Assembly: GCA_027605045.1 (NCBI GenBank)
Contig: JAQFWX010000099.1
Location: 62,001 to 126,000, forward strand
Direction: 5' to 3'
Origin: Phallus indusiatus
Lineage: Eukaryota; Basidiomycota; Agaricomycetes; Phallales; Phallaceae
DNA length: 64,000 nt
Positions 62,880-64,000 of this stretch are shown piece by piece. Positions within the stretch are counted from its first letter, which is position 1. The number at the start of each line of letters is the position of its first letter. The notes beneath the pieces were generated by a model, which worked only from the letters and a program-made list of their open reading frames with translations, was not told where the DNA came from and searched no databases. Position numbers and translations under genes: made by a program.

Positions 62880-63990
62880 ATCTGGGTCCGAGGATTCCCT
62901 CCGGTATACGATAAAAGGAAGGGTGATGAAGAAGACAAAGCTGGCGACGTGCTCTCTTGGACAGAACTGCCAGCGCTAGGCCGAGGCCTGCCAGAGCTCC
63001 TGCTTATTGAACAGAGACGTGTCATTATCACTGAGAAAATAGACAACCAACGCGTTCGGAGGAAGACAAGGTATACCGGCGGTGGTCGAGGAAGACGATG
63101 CAGGACGTTGACGTTGCTCATGTCCGTTTCTGGGTCCATATCTTGGAATATACACTGATCTGGGCAAACTTGACAGCGGAGTGTTCGTCCTCTTCCCCGC
63201 CCTGACCAGCTCCATGCTGAGGAAAGCGTTAAATCATCCAAAAACCCAATCTCACCAACGTCCACATTACACTGACTCCTTGAGGTAGGCACACTGATTG
63301 TAAGACGCGCATCCAGAGCAAGGGCGACGAAACACACCAGAATGGGTACTGATGCGAAGAGAAGAACGCGGTTCCGTTTCTTGAACTACTTGTTGCGAAA
63401 GGGGTAGCATCCGACCGTCCTGGATACCGGCCAATAGTGAGCACTATCAATAAGCCAGCGATGACAGAATATTCGACCGTTCCATAGTCTGGAACAGGGT
63501 GATTGTGTAGCGCTAGCTGGCAGCGACATCCGCAGCCAAGAAGGGTTCAGCTTCGATCTGGGTCAGAGCGGAGATGATAGGTGAAAAGGGAACACAGGCT
63601 CGATATTCCTAAAGGCTCGGTCAATGATGGGATAATATGTTTCAAGTTCTACTGGGTCGGCGAAATCGATAGCACGGTTTAGACAGCCAACAACGGTGGA
63701 GCGAAGATGGGACTCGGATTATGCTCGAAAGTTGTAACAGTCATTTTCAAGTAAACTACGGCCCTTCAGAAATAGATATTGAGTATGGCAATATGATGTT
63801 GATGTCCATCGCGAACTCGAACTAAACCCCCAAGTGATACCGCTGTGCCTCGTGCGAACAAAGTATAGCCATACATGAGCAATTCTGATGTATATTGGCG
63901 TAGTTTGCACGTGTATTTCTCATTCTGTAAAGCATATGAGTACTGGGGAGAATGGGTGCCAAAGAGAACAAACACACGGTATGCCAATCT
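62880..63990 (-). CDS. Unidentified multi-exon gene with a membrane segment, probably running past the window edge
   Basis: Three minus-strand blocks look clearly coding. Near 63.58-63.71 kb: SHLRSTVVGCLNRAIDFADP, continuing VELETYYPIIDRAFRNIEPV and FPF. Near 63.25-63.38 kb: a basic residue pair followed by a hydrophobic span (RVLLFASVPILVCFVALALD) and ARLTISVPTSRSQCNVDVGE. Near 62.88-62.95 kb: SSVQESTSPALSSSSPFLLS, then YTGGNPRTQMMGQ before a possible donor. Weaker upstream frames reach 63987. The first block looks helical and the second gives one transmembrane segment, so a membrane protein is plausible. I do not recognise the family. Exon borders, start and stop are not fixed. Confidence 0.4.
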
Positions 63991-64000
63991 CTGCTTGAAT

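Overview
The window looks like a piece of a mushroom-forming basidiomycete (Agaricomycetes) genome. Genes are split by many short GT-AG introns of about 45-90 nt. Conserved eukaryotic proteins (uL14, IMP4, Spg1/Tem1, RBM18) appear as fungal forms. The accessory genes are typical of Agaricomycetes: a C2-like/NACHT/WD40 NLR, a pair of seven-helix-type membrane proteins, an F-box/LRR protein and a fungal GH95 alpha-L-fucosidase. No bacterial-style operons, CRISPR arrays or rRNA genes were seen. Almost every gene is on the minus strand; the exceptions are a TEA-domain factor and an NLR pseudogene.

Layout. 1-3.4 kb: C-terminally truncated Zn2Cys6 transcription factor. 3.4-8.3 kb: nothing supportable. 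8.3-8.9 kb: ribosomal protein uL14. 10.5-11.5 kb (+): TEA/ATTS transcription factor. 12.95-14.25 kb: traces of an unidentified multi-exon gene. 14.6-18.3 kb (or 18.75 kb): GH95 alpha-L-fucosidase with an in-frame, membrane-segment-bearing upstream extension. 20.2-21.3 kb: Spg1/Tem1 GTPase. 21.7-23.3 kb: F-box protein. 23.5-24.3 kb: MMTAG2-like protein. 25.9-27.7 and 30.0-31.9 kb: two related multi-span membrane proteins. 31.9-41.9 kb: ten kilobases without a supportable intact gene. 41.9-45.8 kb: compact housekeeping cluster of RBM18-like protein, haloacid-dehalogenase-like hydrolase and IMP4. 47.5-48.5 kb: uncharacterised fungal family. 49.9-51.5 kb (+): decayed NLR copy. 51.6-57.6 kb (-): intact NLR. 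62.9-64 kb: unidentified gene with a membrane segment.

The most interesting locus is 49.9-57.6 kb. An apparently intact NLR-like receptor (disordered N-terminus, C2-like domain, helical domain, NACHT, about 12 WD-like blades, conserved C-terminal tail) lies tail-to-tail with a frameshifted, stop-ridden paralogue that keeps the C2-like, helical and early NACHT parts but lacks the WD40 part. By analogy with fungal STAND/NLR proteins it may act in non-self recognition or programmed cell death; that role is inferred. The remaining recognised genes are ordinary cell machinery: translation (uL14), ribosome assembly (IMP4), septation and mitotic exit (Spg1), ubiquitin targeting (F-box), RNA binding and transcription. 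Intron positions were read by eye, so exon borders are approximate unless an explicit splice is described.
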